A stretch of 64,000 nt of DNA, taken from the NCBI GenBank assembly GCA_964420285.1, contig CAYQTE010000010.1:36956-100955 (forward strand), read 5' to 3'. The translations under genes and the position numbers were made by a program. This document shows, one piece after another, positions 34,556 to 43,654 of this stretch (position 1 is the stretch's first letter; every line of letters starts with the position of its first letter). The notes below the pieces were generated by a model, which did not search any database, was not told the origin of the DNA, and saw only the letters and a program-made list of their open reading frames with translations. Origin of the DNA: CAYQTE01 sp964420285 (lineage in GTDB: Bacteria; Planctomycetota; Phycisphaerae; Tepidisphaerales; Tepidisphaeraceae).

Positions 34556-36175
34556 ATGACAGCGGACGAAGTGGACAATCTCTCGGGCAAGGGGAACACG
34601 GCGGCGGACCGCGCCGATGATGATGCGGCCGGATATTTCCGCGCCCGGCGGGGATTCATCATTGCGCTGGCGGCGGTGCTGGTGACACGGCTGGTGTGGG
34701 GCGCGGTGTATGAACTGGTTCCGGATGAAGCGTACTATTGGACATGGTCGCGACACCTGGCGGCGGGATACCTGGATCATCCGGCGATGGTGGCGCTGCT
34801 GGTCCGACTGGGAACACGGATCGCCGGAAACACGGAACTGGGCGTTCGGCTGGGGACCATCGTGCTGGCGGTGGGAACGGCGCTGCTGGCGCCGGTGCTG
34901 GCGCGGCAGGCGGGATTGAGCCGCCGCGAGGCCGCAGTGGCCGGACTGGCATTGGCTCTGATGCCGCTGATCAGCGTGCTGGCGGCGATGGTCACGCCCG
35001 ACACGCCGGCGATTTTCTTTCAGACCGCGACATTGGCGTGCGCGCTGCGAGCCAGCCGATCGGGTGACGATGGCGCCAAGGCACCTGGCCCGGGCGGGTC
35101 GATCCGGTGGTGGCTGGCAACGGGATTGTTCGGCGGCCTGTCGCTGGAATCGAAATACACGGCCATCGTCACGGGCGCGGCGATCGGAATGGCGATGCTC
35201 TGTTCGCCGCGAGGCCGGCGCATGCTCCTGTCGCCCGGCCCGTTGTTCGCCTGCGTCCTGGCACTACTGGTGTTCGCGCCCAATCTGCTGTGGAACGCCA
35301 CGCACCAGTTCAAGTCGATGCGGTTCCAATGGCATCACGGAAGCACGAACATCCGGCCGCTTGATTTGAAGGATTACTGCCTGAACGTGGCGCAATATGT
35401 CGGTGGGCAGATGCTGGTGGTGACGCCGGTGTTCTTCGCACTGCTGCTGCTGGCGCTGGTGAGAAGCGTGCGGCGGTACAGGTCGCTCACATTGCCCTGG
35501 CAGATGCTGGTCTGGACGGCGGCGCTGCCGCTGGCGTTTTTCTTTCTGATGTCGATCCGGCGTCGCGGCGAGATCAACTGGCCGGCCTTTGCTTGTATTC
35601 CGATGATGCCGCTGATCGTCCGCCAGGCGTTTGTGGATTGGCGCGGGGGGCGCGGACTCTGGCTGCGGCGCGGCATGATCGTCGCGGGGTGCATGGCGGC
35701 GGCAATTCAGATTCCCGACCTGGCCCTGATCGCCACGCCGCCGAGATGGAAAGTTACTCGCAAATTCACCGAACTGTTCGGCTGGCGCGAGATGGCGCGG
35801 CAGGTGGAAGGGATCAGCCAGGGCGATCCGGTGTTTTGTTCGATGTATGAGACGGCGGCGGAATTATCGTTCTATATGACCGGCCAGCCGGACACGTTTG
35901 TCACCGGTTCGGATCGGGCGACGGCCAGCGATGATTTCCCCAACCGGCCGGATCTGGCGAGCCCGCGCATCACGCGCCTGGTCTATGTCGGAGCCAATCC
36001 GAACGTGCAATCACCGCCGGAGATTGTTGGCGCCGGGTTCGATCAGTATCCGCGGATGGGAATCGATCTCCGGGTGGAGCGCGATGGGTATTTGATTCGC
36101 GACCGAGGCGCCCTGGTCGCGCAAAAAGGGCCTAAGCCGCCGACGACCACCGCCACGCGGGGGGCTGGGCCATGA
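34556..36175 (+). CDS. GT39/ArnT-like membrane glycosyltransferase
   Basis: 539 residues. The GT-C signature is WGAVYELVPDEAYYWTWSRH followed by LDHPAMVALLVR, with VTPDTPAIFF later. About ten membrane segments are followed by a soluble C-terminal domain of about 130 residues with a conserved-looking EGISQGDPVFCSMYETAAEL. The ATG of the next gene overlaps its stop, so it is cotranslated with the LptG-type permease. Lying between two Lpt-type permeases, it probably modifies the lipid those permeases carry, as ArnT does for lipid A. That substrate is inference. Confidence 0.82.
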   Translation: MTADEVDNLSGKGNTAADRADDDAAGYFRARRGFIIALAAVLVTRLVWGAVYELVPDEAYYWTWSRHLAAGYLDHPAMVALLVRLGTRIAGNTELGVRLGTIVLAVGTALLAPVLARQAGLSRREAAVAGLALALMPLISVLAAMVTPDTPAIFFQTATLACALRASRSGDDGAKAPGPGGSIRWWLATGLFGGLSLESKYTAIVTGAAIGMAMLCSPRGRRMLLSPGPLFACVLALLVFAPNLLWNATHQFKSMRFQWHHGSTNIRPLDLKDYCLNVAQYVGGQMLVVTPVFFALLLLALVRSVRRYRSLTLPWQMLVWTAALPLAFFFLMSIRRRGEINWPAFACIPMMPLIVRQAFVDWRGGRGLWLRRGMIVAGCMAAAIQIPDLALIATPPRWKVTRKFTELFGWREMARQVEGISQGDPVFCSMYETAAELSFYMTGQPDTFVTGSDRATASDDFPNRPDLASPRITRLVYVGANPNVQSPPEIVGAGFDQYPRMGIDLRVERDGYLIRDRGALVAQKGPKPPTTTATRGAGP

Positions 36176-37308
36176 AAATCATCGACCGCTATGTCCTGCT
36201 GACGTTTGTGCGAAACTATCTCATCAGCTTTCTGGTGCTGATCGGACTGTATATCACTCTGGACATGGTGTTCAACTTCGACGAGCTGATGCCGAGCGAA
36301 TCCGGCCAGGCCGCCGGAGCGCTCTCCGCCGCCACGATCATCGCGGACATCGCCAATTATTATTTCTACCAGTCGTTTTTCATCTATGCTCAGCTCGGCG
36401 GCGTGATCGCGGTGGTGGCGGCGGCCTTCACGCTGATGCGCCTGATCCGGTTCAACGAGCTGACGGCGCTGCTGGCATCGGGGATGCCGCTGCTGCGCGT
36501 GGCGCTGCCGATCGTTTTCTGCGGCATCTTCGTCAACGGACTGCTGGTGGCGGATCAGGAACTGCTCATCCCGCTGATTGCCCCCAAGCTGATGCGCAAC
36601 CACGAGCAGATGCACATGCCGACGGCCCGGAGTTTTCCGATCCCCGCCATCATGGACGATCAGAAACGGCTGCTCAATGCCGCCCGGTATACGCCCGCTA
36701 CCGCGACCGTGCCCGCGTCGATGCTCTATGTAACGATCATCCAGCGTCCGCCGGCCGCGCAGCAGATCACGGCCAGCGAGGCTCATTGGAACGAGGCCGC
36801 CGGGCAATGGGATTTGATCGACGGAAAACTGGTGATCAGCCCGGCAAACCCGGATCAACTGCCCCCGCCGCCGCAGCCGTGCGCCGCCTACAAGAGCAAC
36901 ATCACGCCCGATGAGATCAATCTCTACCGCGGCGGGCAATATGTGCAATACATGGCCACCAGCCGCATCAACCAACTCTTGAATGAACCGCAAAGCTACG
37001 GCACGGCGGCATTGCTGCGGATCAAGCACATGCGCTTCACGCAGCCGCTGGACAACTGCATCATGCTCCTGCTGGGCGTGGCGACGATTCTCTGCCGCAA
37101 TCCCACCGAACTGAAACGCTCGGCCCTGTCGTGCCTGGCACTGACGGCCATCGCCCTGGCGTTCACCTTCATCGCCTACCAACTGGCGGCCACGCCGATG
37201 ACGTCGAACCCGGCCATGGCGGATTTGTGGCCGGCCCTTATGGCGTGGATGCCGATCTTCCTCTTCGGCCCGATGGCGGTGTATCTGCTGGACCGGGTGG
37301 AGAGCTAG
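36172..37308 (+). CDS. LptF/LptG (YjgP/YjgQ) family permease, normal size
   Basis: 378 residues. Family features are MKIIDRYVLLTFVRNYLISFLVLIGLY, YFYQSFFIYAQLGGVIAVVAAAF and RFNELTALLASGMPLLRVALP, then a periplasmic domain of about 180 residues and three C-terminal membrane segments. It overlaps the stop of the GT39 gene (ATGA). With the permease at 32811 it could form the LptFG heterodimer; LptB is not in this window. Its end overlaps the convergent higA stop by four bases. Confidence 0.86.
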   Translation: MKIIDRYVLLTFVRNYLISFLVLIGLYITLDMVFNFDELMPSESGQAAGALSAATIIADIANYYFYQSFFIYAQLGGVIAVVAAAFTLMRLIRFNELTALLASGMPLLRVALPIVFCGIFVNGLLVADQELLIPLIAPKLMRNHEQMHMPTARSFPIPAIMDDQKRLLNAARYTPATATVPASMLYVTIIQRPPAAQQITASEAHWNEAAGQWDLIDGKLVISPANPDQLPPPPQPCAAYKSNITPDEINLYRGGQYVQYMATSRINQLLNEPQSYGTAALLRIKHMRFTQPLDNCIMLLLGVATILCRNPTELKRSALSCLALTAIALAFTFIAYQLAATPMTSNPAMADLWPALMAWMPIFLFGPMAVYLLDRVES

Positions 37309-37721
37309 AGGAACAGGCTCGCGTCAACCCCAAAGCGCTCGACCAGAGCCTTGATGTGCGACTTGGAAAGACCGCGTTGACCCTTGAGGAACATAGATAC
37401 GGCCGACTCGCTGCCGATGATCCTGCCGATCTGCGCCTGCGAAAGATTGTTGAGGTTCATGATCGCCTCGAGACCCTGTTGCGGCGACATGTGCGTACCG
37501 TGCGGCGTGTGATTCTCGTCCTCGTACTTGTTAACAAGCAGGATCAGGGTGTCGAGGTAGTCGCTGCTTCCAGTGTCGAGTTTGCGCCCGATCAGGTTCG
37601 CAATGATCTCAACGGCCTGCTCGTGCTCGGCATCGTTCTTGACAGGCCGAAGCGGGAAACGAGCGATCAAATCCATATACGGGTCTGGCCGAAGCGTGTT
37701 GGTCTTTGTCTTGATTGTCAT
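37305..37721 (-). CDS. higA: HigA-type antitoxin
   Basis: 138 residues with a C-terminal HTH: NNLSQAQIGRIIGSESAVSM and FLKGQRGLSKSHIKALVERF. The N-terminal half is helical and wraps the toxin in COG5499-type antitoxins. It follows the toxin gene by 12 bases, the standard higBA order, and probably represses the operon by binding its promoter. Confidence 0.86.
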   Translation of the reverse strand: MTIKTKTNTLRPDPYMDLIARFPLRPVKNDAEHEQAVEIIANLIGRKLDTGSSDYLDTLILLVNKYEDENHTPHGTHMSPQQGLEAIMNLNNLSQAQIGRIIGSESAVSMFLKGQRGLSKSHIKALVERFGVDASLFL

Positions 37722-37733
37722 CGCGTCACTTAT

Positions 37734-38054
37734 TTAGATCTCGTATTTCCAGAGTCCCTTGTCGTACTCTTTGTGGTCCATCACATGCGCAATGAGCACC
37801 GTCTGCCGCGCGTAATCGATCAACGTGACAATTCGATATTTGTTTCCGCCGATATCGAAAATCGTCGCGGTTCTTCGGCTGGCCGTGTCTTTCGCAATGT
37901 CCGATTGTCCGAACAGGCTCCTGGCATCCTGAAACGTCCGCCAGCGGGCCTTTCGGGCCAGCCTAAACCAATCTTCAAAAGCACCCGCATGCTGCCGGCG
38001 CTCTGGCTTGGCGTCGTAGAACTGCCGAAGCCTCCTTCGGCTTATGACATTCAC
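37734..38054 (-). CDS. higB: HigB-type mRNA interferase toxin
   Basis: 106 residues from a GTG at 38054, giving the typical HigB N-terminus NVISRRRLRQFYDAKPE. RelE-fold landmarks are AFEDWFRLARKARWRTFQD, IFDIGGNKYRIVTLIDY and the end AHVMDHKEYDKGLWKYEI. It cleaves mRNA on the ribosome. The open frame extends about 46 codons upstream, but that part crosses a transcription terminator and is not family-like. Confidence 0.86.
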   Translation of the reverse strand: MNVISRRRLRQFYDAKPERRQHAGAFEDWFRLARKARWRTFQDARSLFGQSDIAKDTASRRTATIFDIGGNKYRIVTLIDYARQTVLIAHVMDHKEYDKGLWKYEI

Positions 38055-38123
38055 GGTTACAGCGTATGAAATGATGACAAGAAAAGCAACCCAATTCTTC
38101 GCGTATTGTGAAGTTTGGGCCCC

Positions 38124-38160
38124 GTGCAAGAAAACAGCCCCGGTCGTCTGGCCGGGGCTG
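38124..38160 (-). terminator. Rho-independent terminator after xerC
   Basis: A perfect 10-base stem (ACAGCCCCGG with CCGGGGCTGT) and an 8-base loop, followed on the minus strand by TTTTCTTGC. It separates xerC from higB. Confidence 0.82.
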
Positions 38161-38188
38161 TGGGGTTCTTCAAGATGACGCCTGGGCT

Positions 38189-39316
38189 TCACACCGCCTT
38201 GGCGGGGAAATAGGTCGGAACACTCTGTGTCGGGAGCGGAATGTTGGGCTCGCCGGCTCGGGGGTGGGCCTGATCGTAGGCTTCCTTGACGCGAGCGGTG
38301 GTCAGGTGCGTGTAGATCTGCGTGGTGCTGAGGCTTTGGTGGCCGAGCAGTTCCTGCACGCTGCGCAGGTCGGCGCCGTTGTTCAGCAGGTGCGTCGCGA
38401 AGCTGTGGCGAAGGGTGTGCGGGCTGATGCCGGGATCGAGGCCGGCGGCTTCGAGGTATTTGTCGAGCTTGCGGCGGACCGAGCGCGTACTGAGCGACTG
38501 GCCGTGTTTGTTGAGGAAGACGCGCGTGGTGGGCAGGCCGGCTGTACGAGGATCGGTGCTGCGAATCTCGAAATAGCGCTGGATGGCCTTGATGGCCTGG
38601 CTGCCGATGGGCGTGAGGCGTTCCTTACGGCCCTTGCCGCGGACGCGGAGGACGCCTTCGGCCAGATCGAGGTCGGCCATCTCGAGGGCAACCAGTTCGC
38701 TGACGCGAATGCCGCTGCTGTAGAGGACTTCGAGCATGGCCTTGTCGCGGGCCGAGAGGAGATCGGCGTCGCCGGGGGCTTCCAGGAGCTTCTGCACCTG
38801 TTCCAGATCGAGGCATCGCGGCAGGCGTTTGTCCTGCTTGGGCGTGCGAATCTGCGCCAGGGGGCTCAGCGCGATATGTCCGCGGCGGATCAGGAACTTG
38901 TAGAAGCTGCGCAGCGTCGCCAGTTTGCGGGCGGTGGTGCTCTTGGTGTAGTTCCGGCCATACAGGAAATTCAGGAACTGCCGCACCGCGACTGCATCGC
39001 ACTGGAGGTGCTTTTCGTCGAGCGAGCCGCCGGGCACTTGCAGCGGCGGGACATCGGGCGTCTGCCCGATCTCGCCCATCAGGAACTGGCCGAACTGAAT
39101 GAGATCGGTTCCGTAGCTCTTGACGGTGTAATCGCTGAAGTGCTTCTCCAGTTGGAGATAGTCCAGGAATTGCCGCACCAGGGGAGAAAAGACTTTCTCC
39201 GGGGGAGCGTCGGGCCTGGCGGCAATGGCCAGACCGACCTGGGCGAAGGAATTGAAATTGGCCGGCTGGGAGATTTCCGCCGCGGCTGGGACGGGAGATA
39301 CGCTGTCCGTGTTCAT
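38189..39316 (-). CDS. xerC: Tyrosine recombinase XerC-like
   Basis: 375 residues from the ATG at 39316; XerC is usually about 300. The extra length is an N-terminal Ala/Pro-rich region of about 45 residues and a longer core-binding domain. The catalytic set is complete: Arg in SSGIRVSELVAL, Lys in VRGKGRKERLTPIG, HTLRHSFATHLL, the second His in LLGHQSLSTTQ and Tyr in IYTHL. The tail AYDQAHPRAGEPN resembles XerC rather than XerD. It probably resolves chromosome dimers at dif with the XerD-like protein encoded at 57743. Confidence 0.87.
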   Translation of the reverse strand: MNTDSVSPVPAAAEISQPANFNSFAQVGLAIAARPDAPPEKVFSPLVRQFLDYLQLEKHFSDYTVKSYGTDLIQFGQFLMGEIGQTPDVPPLQVPGGSLDEKHLQCDAVAVRQFLNFLYGRNYTKSTTARKLATLRSFYKFLIRRGHIALSPLAQIRTPKQDKRLPRCLDLEQVQKLLEAPGDADLLSARDKAMLEVLYSSGIRVSELVALEMADLDLAEGVLRVRGKGRKERLTPIGSQAIKAIQRYFEIRSTDPRTAGLPTTRVFLNKHGQSLSTRSVRRKLDKYLEAAGLDPGISPHTLRHSFATHLLNNGADLRSVQELLGHQSLSTTQIYTHLTTARVKEAYDQAHPRAGEPNIPLPTQSVPTYFPAKAV

Positions 39317-39424
39317 AATGACCGGTCTTGGTGACACGAGTCCGAAATGATCGCCACACGGCCGGCGGGGAGCGTGCGGCCCGATGCAAGACGATCCTCG
39401 TCTCACATTTTTGTATCCCGCGAA

Positions 39425-39457
39425 GCCGAATCGTCCGCCCAATGCGGATGCTTCGGC
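39425..39457. other. Hairpin in a gene-free stretch
   Basis: GCCGAA and TTCGGC form an outer stem and TCCGC and GCGGA an inner stem, with a three-by-three internal loop. The surrounding region 39317-39571 holds no gene or known RNA family that I can recognise. Confidence 0.3.
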
Positions 39458-39571
39458 GCCTCACGGTCGGCGAAGACTGTGGGTGGAACAGCGGGAGTCC
39501 ATCGCATGGGGACGCATAACCCGGCCGTTGGGGGGACTCCTTCGGCCGTACTGCGTCTTATCCGATAACTC

Positions 39572-39790
39572 TCATGCTGCTTCTTTCGGCAAAAGTGCCT
39601 TCAGTTCTTTTGCCAAATGCTGACCAAGTTGATGGGACATGACGGCGGCATCGAACCAGTCGAATCCCATTTCGGGTCGATGCACCAGGTCCACGAGCGA
39701 TTCCAGCACCATCGCTTCGTATCCGACCTCGTAGCGAAAGCAGAATTGCCGCCGCCCCTTCATCAGGCTGATTGTCTTCATCACCGGCAT
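39572..39790 (-). CDS. Small protein of unknown function
   Basis: 72 residues from the ATG at 39790 (MPVMKTISLMKGRRQFCFRY). The composition is protein-like: RRQFCFRYEVGYEAMVLESL, then VDLVHRPEMGFDWFDAAVMS and a helical AKELKALLPKEAA end. I do not recognise a family. It follows the lipoprotein gene by about 80 bases on the same strand and may belong to the same transcript. Codon use and length are compatible with a real gene, but the start is uncertain (GTG at 39799 or ATG at 39781 also possible). Confidence 0.55.
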   Translation of the reverse strand: MPVMKTISLMKGRRQFCFRYEVGYEAMVLESLVDLVHRPEMGFDWFDAAVMSHQLGQHLAKELKALLPKEAA

Positions 39791-39869
39791 GGGACTCACA
39801 ACTCCATGTATTATCGGCCGTCAGCACTTTTCGTGGCTCATCGCGCCTGTTGGATCGACTGTTGGCGCT

Positions 39870-40595
39870 TCACGCCCCGCTCAATTGCGGCGAGGCGAGC
39901 AACTGCCCGATCAACTCGTGGTAGACGAATCCGCTGAATCCGTCCATGCTCACAATATATTCCCGCGACCCGTACGGACCGGCCGGATCGTAACGCCCGT
40001 TGGCGAACGACAAGACCGCCTGTCGGACCGAACCGTTGGCCGCGTCGTAGATGCCGACCGACTGCACCAGCCCGCTGGCGGTGGGGATCGCATCGGCCGA
40101 ACTGCCGGCCGCCTGATGGGTCAGGTCGTGAGCGTCCAAACCCACCGGCCGCGTATAGGCGCCCGGTTTCATGAACAACTGCAGCGCCGCGCCGAGCTTG
40201 GGCGGATCGTACGGGTCGAATACCGTAACGGTCGGCACAACCAATCCGTCGCAGCCCAGCAGATCGCACACCAGGTTGGCCTGATCCTGCGACTGCACCT
40301 TGTCGATTCGCAGCGCCAGATAGACCTCGACGACCCGGTTCACCGGGATCACCGTCAGACCACGCACCGCCTGAAGCTGGCTGTAGACCAGGTCCGATTC
40401 CAAAAGAGGATCAACCGGCCTCTGCCCGCTGAGATTGATCGTTGGCGCCACGGCCCATACGCCGTGCCGGCTGGCCGGCAAGGCGAGCTCGCTTTCCACG
40501 CCATACGGCCGCGGTGGCGGCGTCGAGTTGCAACCGACGACAGCCATCATGGCTGCGATCGACATCGCGATGTTCAACCAGCGTCTGGATTGCAT
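39870..40595 (-). CDS. Lipoprotein of unknown function
   Basis: 241 residues. A lipoprotein signal peptide with lipobox AVVGC places Cys at about residue 22. The mature domain alternates beta and alpha elements: ASRHGVWAVAPTINLSGQ, LTVIPVNRVVEVYLALR, CDGLVVPTVTVFDPYDPPKL. This order recalls the fold of lipoproteins that bind other envelope machinery (LpoB/TolB-N-like), but the family is not recognised. It lies 55 bases after the TolB-like gene on the same strand, so an envelope role with that gene is likely. Confidence 0.7.
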   Translation of the reverse strand: MQSRRWLNIAMSIAAMMAVVGCNSTPPPRPYGVESELALPASRHGVWAVAPTINLSGQRPVDPLLESDLVYSQLQAVRGLTVIPVNRVVEVYLALRIDKVQSQDQANLVCDLLGCDGLVVPTVTVFDPYDPPKLGAALQLFMKPGAYTRPVGLDAHDLTHQAAGSSADAIPTASGLVQSVGIYDAANGSVRQAVLSFANGRYDPAGPYGSREYIVSMDGFSGFVYHELIGQLLASPQLSGA

Positions 40596-40650
40596 CGGTT
40601 CATCCTTGAATGCACTTTGGTCTCCATGACCCCGGGCCTCGATCGACGCC

Positions 40651-41961
40651 TCAGTTTCCTATTGACCGCAGATCAGTCTGGCCGACAGCGTCATCGGCCC
40701 TATTCGATGGCAACATGACCGGCGATCCGCTCGGTGGAGCCGGTGAATTCGATCCCGCGGCGCCAGTTCCTGTCGGACTCGCCGCTGACGGACTTGTCGG
40801 ATCCGGAGCCTTATTGTTCGCTCGAGCCGTAACCTGACTGGGCGAGGGCCCGTCGGCGCGCACGGACCAAATGGATTCCGGCCCGTCGCGGTCGCTGATA
40901 AAATAAACGCGGTTGTCCGCGGCCCAGAAGGGCGTAAGGTTGCTGCCGTTGCCGTCGGTGAGACGGTGGCGTTCGGTGCCGTCGGCGTTGATCGTCCAGA
41001 TATCCTGCTGACCAATCGGGTGCGTGGTGGCGTCGGCTCGCTGCGGTTCGACGATGGTGGCGAAGGCGATGCGCGAGCCGTCAGGGCTCCAGGCGGGCGA
41101 CACGATCGCCGCGTTGGAACTGACGGCGATCTCGGTCACCTGCCGCGCCTCGCCATCGACGAGGGTCATGGTCCAGAGGCTGAACCACCGGCTGCCGCGC
41201 TGGCGGGCCCGTTGGAACGCGATCACATCCATATCGCGACGCGGCGACCAGCTTGGGAACAGTCCGAAGCCAATCATCTTGCGGGTGCCGCTGACCAGGT
41301 CGATCGTCCAGATTTCCCATTGTCCACTGCGTCCGCCAAGCGTGCAGTACACCAGCTTGGTTCCGTCGGGGCTGAAGCTGGGGTGCATGTCCTGGGCGGC
41401 GCCGTTGGTGATTTGCACGACGTTGCGGCCGTCGGCATCCATGAGATAGAGATTCCAATTGCCCCCCCGCGTCGAGGAGAAGGCGATCTTCCTGCCGTCG
41501 GGGCTGAAGACGGGGAACGCATGATCCGACTGATCGTTGGTGAGCTGAGTGACCGACAGGCCGTCCACGCGCTGCAGATAGAGGTTGGCGTGCAGGCTGT
41601 CGCGCGTGCTGGCGAAAACCATGCAGCGGCCGGTCGGATCCACGCAGACATCCCCGTCGTAACCTTCGTCGAGGAAGGACTGTTTCTGGAAATTGGCGGT
41701 GCCGGCGGCGGGAGCGGCGGGTCGTGGCGAGCCGTCAAGCTCGCCAAAGACATTGACGGCCGGCGGTTTGCGCGGCGGGTCCGTGTCGGCAACGAAGGTT
41801 GGTTCGGTGGGTCGTTGGGGAGCGACAAGGCCGGGGCTGGGATCGGGTGATGTGCGCCAGGCCGAGGGGTCGGTTGACGATCCGCATCCTCCCACCAGCG
41901 CCAGTCCTGCCAGACCGCACAGGGCGCCGTGCGTCCAGATTGTCAAATTATTTTTCATCAT
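40651..41961 (-). CDS. TolB-like beta-propeller lipoprotein
   Basis: 436 residues. A signal peptide ends in the lipobox LVGGC. After a Pro-rich linker come PD40/TolB propeller repeats: FPVFSPDGRKIAFSSTRGG, NLYLMDADGRNVVQITNG, PSFSPDGTKLVYC, PAWSPDGSRIAFAT, DIWTINADGTERHRLTDG. The tail is Ser/Pro/Gly-rich. It resembles the TolB propeller without the TolB N-domain, with no tolA or pal beside it. It is probably periplasmic and outer-membrane-anchored. Confidence 0.8.
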   Translation of the reverse strand: MMKNNLTIWTHGALCGLAGLALVGGCGSSTDPSAWRTSPDPSPGLVAPQRPTEPTFVADTDPPRKPPAVNVFGELDGSPRPAAPAAGTANFQKQSFLDEGYDGDVCVDPTGRCMVFASTRDSLHANLYLQRVDGLSVTQLTNDQSDHAFPVFSPDGRKIAFSSTRGGNWNLYLMDADGRNVVQITNGAAQDMHPSFSPDGTKLVYCTLGGRSGQWEIWTIDLVSGTRKMIGFGLFPSWSPRRDMDVIAFQRARQRGSRWFSLWTMTLVDGEARQVTEIAVSSNAAIVSPAWSPDGSRIAFATIVEPQRADATTHPIGQQDIWTINADGTERHRLTDGNGSNLTPFWAADNRVYFISDRDGPESIWSVRADGPSPSQVTARANNKAPDPTSPSAASPTGTGAAGSNSPAPPSGSPVMLPSNRADDAVGQTDLRSIGN

Positions 41962-42192
41962 GCCGTGTATCCACCGTTGGCAGACCGTTGGCCGCCATCG
42001 GGCCTATCGGCTGGACATCCCCGGCGTATGAGCCGGTCGCCCGCTTTGGACTCATTGAATTGTTATCGGACGCCTAACGACCGCAGCTTGATTGCGGCGC
42101 GCATTTTGCGAGAAGAGGAAGGCAAAGGGACCGCGGCGGCACGGGATGCGGCGATGGCGAGCGCGCCAGGAATGCGTGATCGACCCGTGGTG

Positions 42193-42969
42193 TTATCGTG
42201 GCTTCTTTTGCTCAGTGAACACATCGGGCATGCTATCAATCTTCCATTGGCCGTTTACGCGCCGGAAGTAGGTGGCCCATCGCGCCGGATAGGCAACCTT
42301 CTGGTAGGTAACCAGAACCATGCCCGATGCCGTGATCACGCCGCTGTTGGTTTCGGAATCGAACTGGGCCAGACCGTTCCAGGCGGCACTCACGACCGGG
42401 CCGGTGTATTGATCTCCCTGCACCTGCTCCATTTGCGACCTGAAATCCTGCAGCGAAACGCTGTCGGTGAAGCGGTTGCTGTACAGACCATAGGCCTTGT
42501 CGAACTGGCGGGCGGCGATATCCCGCCCCCATTCCTGGCAGAGCGCGGAGATCTTCTGCCCCTCGATGGAAAGCTGCCGCATTTCCATCACTCTTTGGCC
42601 GCCGGTAATCAGCGCGAACAGGGCCGAGAGCGCCACGCCGATCCACGCGGCCCGCGTACCGGTCTGGGTTCCGTTGCTTCGTCGGACCTGAACAATCGCC
42701 GTCACGCCGAATGCCATCCCCGCGATCGGAACCAGTATCATCCATCCCCATATCAGCGAAAGGCAACTGGCCACACCCAGAATCGCCGCCGCCACCGCCG
42801 GCAAGTTGATCGACACATAATCCTGCGAACCCAACCCGGCGATGTACGACATGCGGTGCAGGCCGGTCACCGGATCTATGCCCGCATCGGGGGTTGGCGC
42901 CGCCTGATGCGGCAAGACGGGAACCGGCTTGGAATCTGTGTTGCTGGGCACCACGGCCGATACGCTCAA
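42193..42969 (-). CDS. DUF4190-like membrane protein
   Basis: 258 residues from a TTG at 42969; GTG codons at residues 6 and 7 are alternatives. Two central membrane segments (AVAAAILGVASCLSLIWGW; ILVPIAGMAFGVTAIVQV) are followed by AAWIGVALSALFALITG, the DUF4190 pattern. A C-terminal soluble domain of about 120 residues (ARQFDKAYGLYSNRFTDSV ... YFRRVNGQWKIDSM) resembles an NTF2/DUF4864-like domain. Function unknown. Confidence 0.68.
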   Translation of the reverse strand: MSVSAVVPSNTDSKPVPVLPHQAAPTPDAGIDPVTGLHRMSYIAGLGSQDYVSINLPAVAAAILGVASCLSLIWGWMILVPIAGMAFGVTAIVQVRRSNGTQTGTRAAWIGVALSALFALITGGQRVMEMRQLSIEGQKISALCQEWGRDIAARQFDKAYGLYSNRFTDSVSLQDFRSQMEQVQGDQYTGPVVSAAWNGLAQFDSETNSGVITASGMVLVTYQKVAYPARWATYFRRVNGQWKIDSMPDVFTEQKKPR

Positions 42970-43043
42970 GTTTCCGCGGCGAGCCGTCCGATGGCTACGT
43001 ACTGGTCGCCACTGTTTTCCCTGCCGGAGAAAGTAGTACGCTC

Positions 43044-43232
43044 ATGTACAACAAACGTCAACTGATCGAGGACATTCGCCGCTATAACACGACGGTGGCC
43101 CCGGAATTTCTCATTCAATTCGACGACGATGCCCTGCAGCAATATCTCGAACACTTGCAGGAAGCCGACCGCAAACGGCGGGCCATGGCACCCTTGCTGC
43201 GAAACGACGCCAAGCTCCGTCTGGTAAGCTGA
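43044..43232 (+). CDS. Small protein of unknown function
   Basis: 62 residues, ATG at 43044, with GGAGAAAG about 12 bases upstream. It is charged and helical (MYNKRQLIEDIRRYNTTVAP, then ALQQYLEHLQEADRKRR). No domain is recognised. It is followed by a hairpin terminator, which supports it as a real transcription unit. Confidence 0.6.
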   Translation: MYNKRQLIEDIRRYNTTVAPEFLIQFDDDALQQYLEHLQEADRKRRAMAPLLRNDAKLRLVS

Positions 43233-43298
43233 CTGCGGGGCGGCACGCCAGATACCCGCGATTCCGCCGCGCATCGCTTTCACGAACTAATAAACACA

Positions 43299-43340
43299 CG
43301 GACCGATCCTGCCAGCGCGGCAAGGGTCGGTCCGTTCAAG
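43299..43340 (+). terminator. Hairpin terminator after the 62-residue gene
   Basis: CGGACCGATCC-TGCC pairs with GGCAAGGGTCGGTCCG (one bulge) around a five-base loop, followed by TTCAAGTTT. It could serve both convergent genes. Confidence 0.6.
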
Positions 43341-43356
43341 TTTGCCGGGGGACGGC

Positions 43357-43560
43357 CTATTGCAGATCCCATATCGTCAGGTGCCCGATCGGCCGCAGCA
43401 TCAGGATGTCATCAATATCGTCGTTGGTCTGCTCCATGTCGTATCCCATGCCGCGTACAATCACGTCGGCCCGCTCCTGGCCAGTCAATCCGGGCGTGGC
43501 ACACCCCTTTGCCAACAAGCACAGTACCGCGATACCCGCCAGCGTTAACGTCTTCTTCAT
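43357..43560 (-). CDS. Small lipoprotein
   Basis: 67 residues from the ATG at 43560 (GAGGATG 9-14 bases upstream). The signal peptide MKKTLTLAGIAVLCLLAKGC has a lipobox-like LLAKGC. A short mature part (ERADVIVRGMGYDMEQTND, ending in HLTIWDLQ) follows. It resembles the small DUF-type lipoproteins common in planctomycetes, but the family was not identified. Confidence 0.65.
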   Translation of the reverse strand: MKKTLTLAGIAVLCLLAKGCATPGLTGQERADVIVRGMGYDMEQTNDDIDDILMLRPIGHLTIWDLQ

Positions 43561-43654
43561 GATGGGGTCATCCTCGCTCAAACCACAAGCCGACAACCAA
43601 CCGCAGCCCCGAATGTAACACCGCTGGCGCGTGGTTGTCAAAGCTTCCGTCTGG

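Noticed and set aside
39317..39571. Small RNA between xerC and the small protein gene
   Set aside because: One hairpin exists (39425-39457), but there is no promoter-terminator pair and no match to a known RNA that I can see.
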